NCBI GenBank assembly: GCA_016710595.1
Contig: JADJVM010000002.1
Coordinates: forward strand, 106,909-170,908
Source: Niastella sp.
GTDB taxonomy: Bacteria > Bacteroidota > Bacteroidia > Chitinophagales > Chitinophagaceae
Direction of reading: 5' to 3'
Length of the DNA: 64,000 nucleotides
Part shown: positions 63,056 to 64,000 of the stretch, piece after piece
Layout: each line of letters begins with the position of its first letter
Position numbering within the stretch: position 1 is the first letter of the stretch
Made by a program: the position numbers and the translations under genes
The notes under the pieces: model-generated
The model's database searches: none
What the model was told of the DNA's origin: nothing
Seen by the model: only the letters and a program-made list of their open reading frames with translations

Positions 63056-63871
63056 GTGTTAAAAAAAAATAAACAGTTGTTATTTATAGCAATTTTTGCG
63101 TTTGTAGTAAACTTCTTAATTGCGATTTCAGGTAGTTTTAGCCATACTACGAAACTATTTCTAGGTGTATCAGTATACTTTTTCTGCTGCAAATTTCTGT
63201 TATCAAGTAAGATTATTTTTCGTAAGGAGATTTCATTTTGGATATTTATAGCACCAATATTAATTTTCCAGCTTTCATCAAATATAAGGCATTATGAAAG
63301 TACAATAAATAGTTTACCTATTCATATTTTATTTGTACTCTCCTCATTTACGGCATACGCTTATGTAAAATATTCAAAATTGATTGTTATATTTTTCATT
63401 GCACTACTAATTTGGTTTCATTACTTAGGTAAAAAAATATATTTAGATTACAGATTTTACAATTTTGAAGAAAAGGTTGAAATTAAATCTGATTTATTCA
63501 GTACACTAACAGATAAATCAGGCAACAAATTCACTATAAACGAAAGTAAATTGACAATAATAGACTTTTGGAATTCAAAATGTGCCCCCTGTTATAGAGA
63601 ATTTCCTTTTATAGACAGTATTTCCAAAATAATTGATACTTCCAAAATTGAAATACTTTTACTAAACATTCCCTTGAAAGGAGAAAGGAAAGAAAAAAAT
63701 TATTTGCTATTAAACAAGTTTAATTACAGTTTTAAACAAATATTTGCAGAAAATAATCGAATAATGGACAGCTTAAAAATTTATTATTTTCCAACCTCTA
63801 TTGTAATTAAAAATAATGTAGTATTATTCAGTGGTACATTTAAAAACGCACTTAAGAGATTTAATTTATGA
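63056..63871 (+). CDS. Polytopic membrane protein with C-terminal TlpA-like thioredoxin domain
   Basis: About five hydrophobic helices (residues ~8-26, 34-50, 60-77, 90-104, 108-124) precede a thioredoxin domain (~145-271) with the redox pair Cys176-Ala-Pro-Cys179 in FWNSKCAPCYREFP and the cis-Pro loop YYFPTSIV. It should hold a thiol-disulfide domain outside the membrane. The frame begins at GTG (63056); an ATG at 63052 would be in frame if the nine-A run at 63061-63069 had eight. It may oxidise or isomerise the eight-Cys bacteriocin-like protein, an inference from position. Confidence 0.82.
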   Translation: MLKKNKQLLFIAIFAFVVNFLIAISGSFSHTTKLFLGVSVYFFCCKFLLSSKIIFRKEISFWIFIAPILIFQLSSNIRHYESTINSLPIHILFVLSSFTAYAYVKYSKLIVIFFIALLIWFHYLGKKIYLDYRFYNFEEKVEIKSDLFSTLTDKSGNKFTINESKLTIIDFWNSKCAPCYREFPFIDSISKIIDTSKIEILLLNIPLKGERKEKNYLLLNKFNYSFKQIFAENNRIMDSLKIYYFPTSIVIKNNVVLFSGTFKNALKRFNL

Positions 63872-63882
63872 TTTTTTAAACC

Positions 63883-63993
63883 TCAGCCAACAAGCGCATT
63901 GGCAATAGCAGTGCTGACGTGCATTTCATCAGCTTTTTGTTCGCTATTGGGCTGTGGTTCGGGCTGAAATTTCTTTGATGAACATTTGTACAT
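63883..63993 (-). CDS. Possible minus-strand gene end at the window edge (uncertain frame)
   Basis: On the minus strand an ATG at 63993 opens a 36-codon frame (MYKCSSKKFQPEPQPNSEQK... ending ANALVG) that is open upstream to the window edge. A second frame also looks protein-like and ends at 63944 (EYVQMFIKEISARTTAQ). The base composition is GC-richer than the preceding 2 kb. Either frame could be a true C-terminus; I cannot decide from the bases shown. Confidence 0.25.
   Translation of the reverse strand: MYKCSSKKFQPEPQPNSEQKADEMHVSTAIANALVG
63884..63966. repeat. Nested imperfect palindrome, attC-like in shape
   Basis: Outer CAGCC-AAC (63884-63891) faces GTT-C-GGGCTG (63957-63966); inside, CAATAGC faces GCTATTG, and within that GCTGA faces TCAGC. 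The unit is about 83 bases and GC-richer than its surroundings. The end motifs approach but do not match the integron attC consensus RYYYAAC/GTTRRRY (one mismatch each). Confidence 0.4.
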
Positions 63994-64000
63994 ATTCTGT

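Overview
The window reads as chromosome of a Bacteroidota bacterium, most likely Chitinophagaceae-like. Supporting signs are the AT-rich coding DNA, repeated TAnnTTTG promoter boxes (the Bacteroidota -7 element), a gliding-motility-associated C-terminal (type IX secretion) domain protein, zinc-free L36 and S4 ribosomal proteins, the futalosine menaquinone gene mqnD and many small lipoproteins. No rRNA or tRNA gene and no CRISPR array was seen. One structural RNA, RNase P RNA, is clear.

Layout. 0-4.7 kb: minus-strand envelope genes (a partial OmpA protein with near-identical thrombospondin-type-3 repeats, a GSDH-type sugar dehydrogenase lipoprotein, a small lipoprotein). 4.7-8.8 kb: the alpha ribosomal operon infA-rpmJ-rpsM-rpsK-rpsD-rpoA-rplQ with its own promoter and a strong terminator; L17 carries an extra helix-hairpin-helix domain. 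8.9-16.6 kb: carA, mqnD, purE, a penicillin-acylase-family protein, miaE, cdd, rnpB. 16.6-31 kb: biotin carboxyl carrier and biotin carboxylase, a LOG/4Fe-4S/GNAT trio, YceI, HtrA, a LuxC-like acyl-CoA reductase divergent from a two-cluster ferredoxin, ddl-PASTA-rhodanese, an ALDH7-type dehydrogenase and a subtilase. 31-44 kb: flavodoxin-reductase-like protein, folE, an ECF sigma factor, a ClC channel with CBS domains, DinB, FUSC, a Mur ligase, hutI and hutG. 44-60.4 kb: a T9SS cargo protein, OsmC, a glycosidase-like membrane-anchored protein, a frameshifted ABC-F ATPase, a DUF3347-like protein, CCA-adding enzyme, a frameshifted pRiA4b ORF-3-like gene, miaA, a FadL-like porin, BrkB and mltG.

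60.4-64 kb is different: visibly more AT-rich and accessory. A tyrosine recombinase preceded by an inverted-repeat element is followed by a three-gene set: a fulvocin-C-like bacteriocin with an eight-cysteine tail, a DUF1573 lipoprotein, and a polytopic membrane protein ending in a TlpA-like thioredoxin domain (CAPC). A GC-richer nested palindrome lies at the window edge. This is the best candidate for an under-described system: a disulfide-rich bacteriocin with a dedicated redox partner, carried next to a site-specific recombinase.

Two cross-cutting observations. First, the distance from TAnnTTTG box to mature 5' end at rnpB implies that carA and the CCA-adding enzyme are transcribed without a 5' leader. 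Second, three genes (ABC-F, pRiA4b-like, TlpA-like) each look displaced by exactly one base, two of them within base runs of four or more, so either slippage or sequencing error affects this contig. All family calls come from reading motifs by eye; no database search was run.
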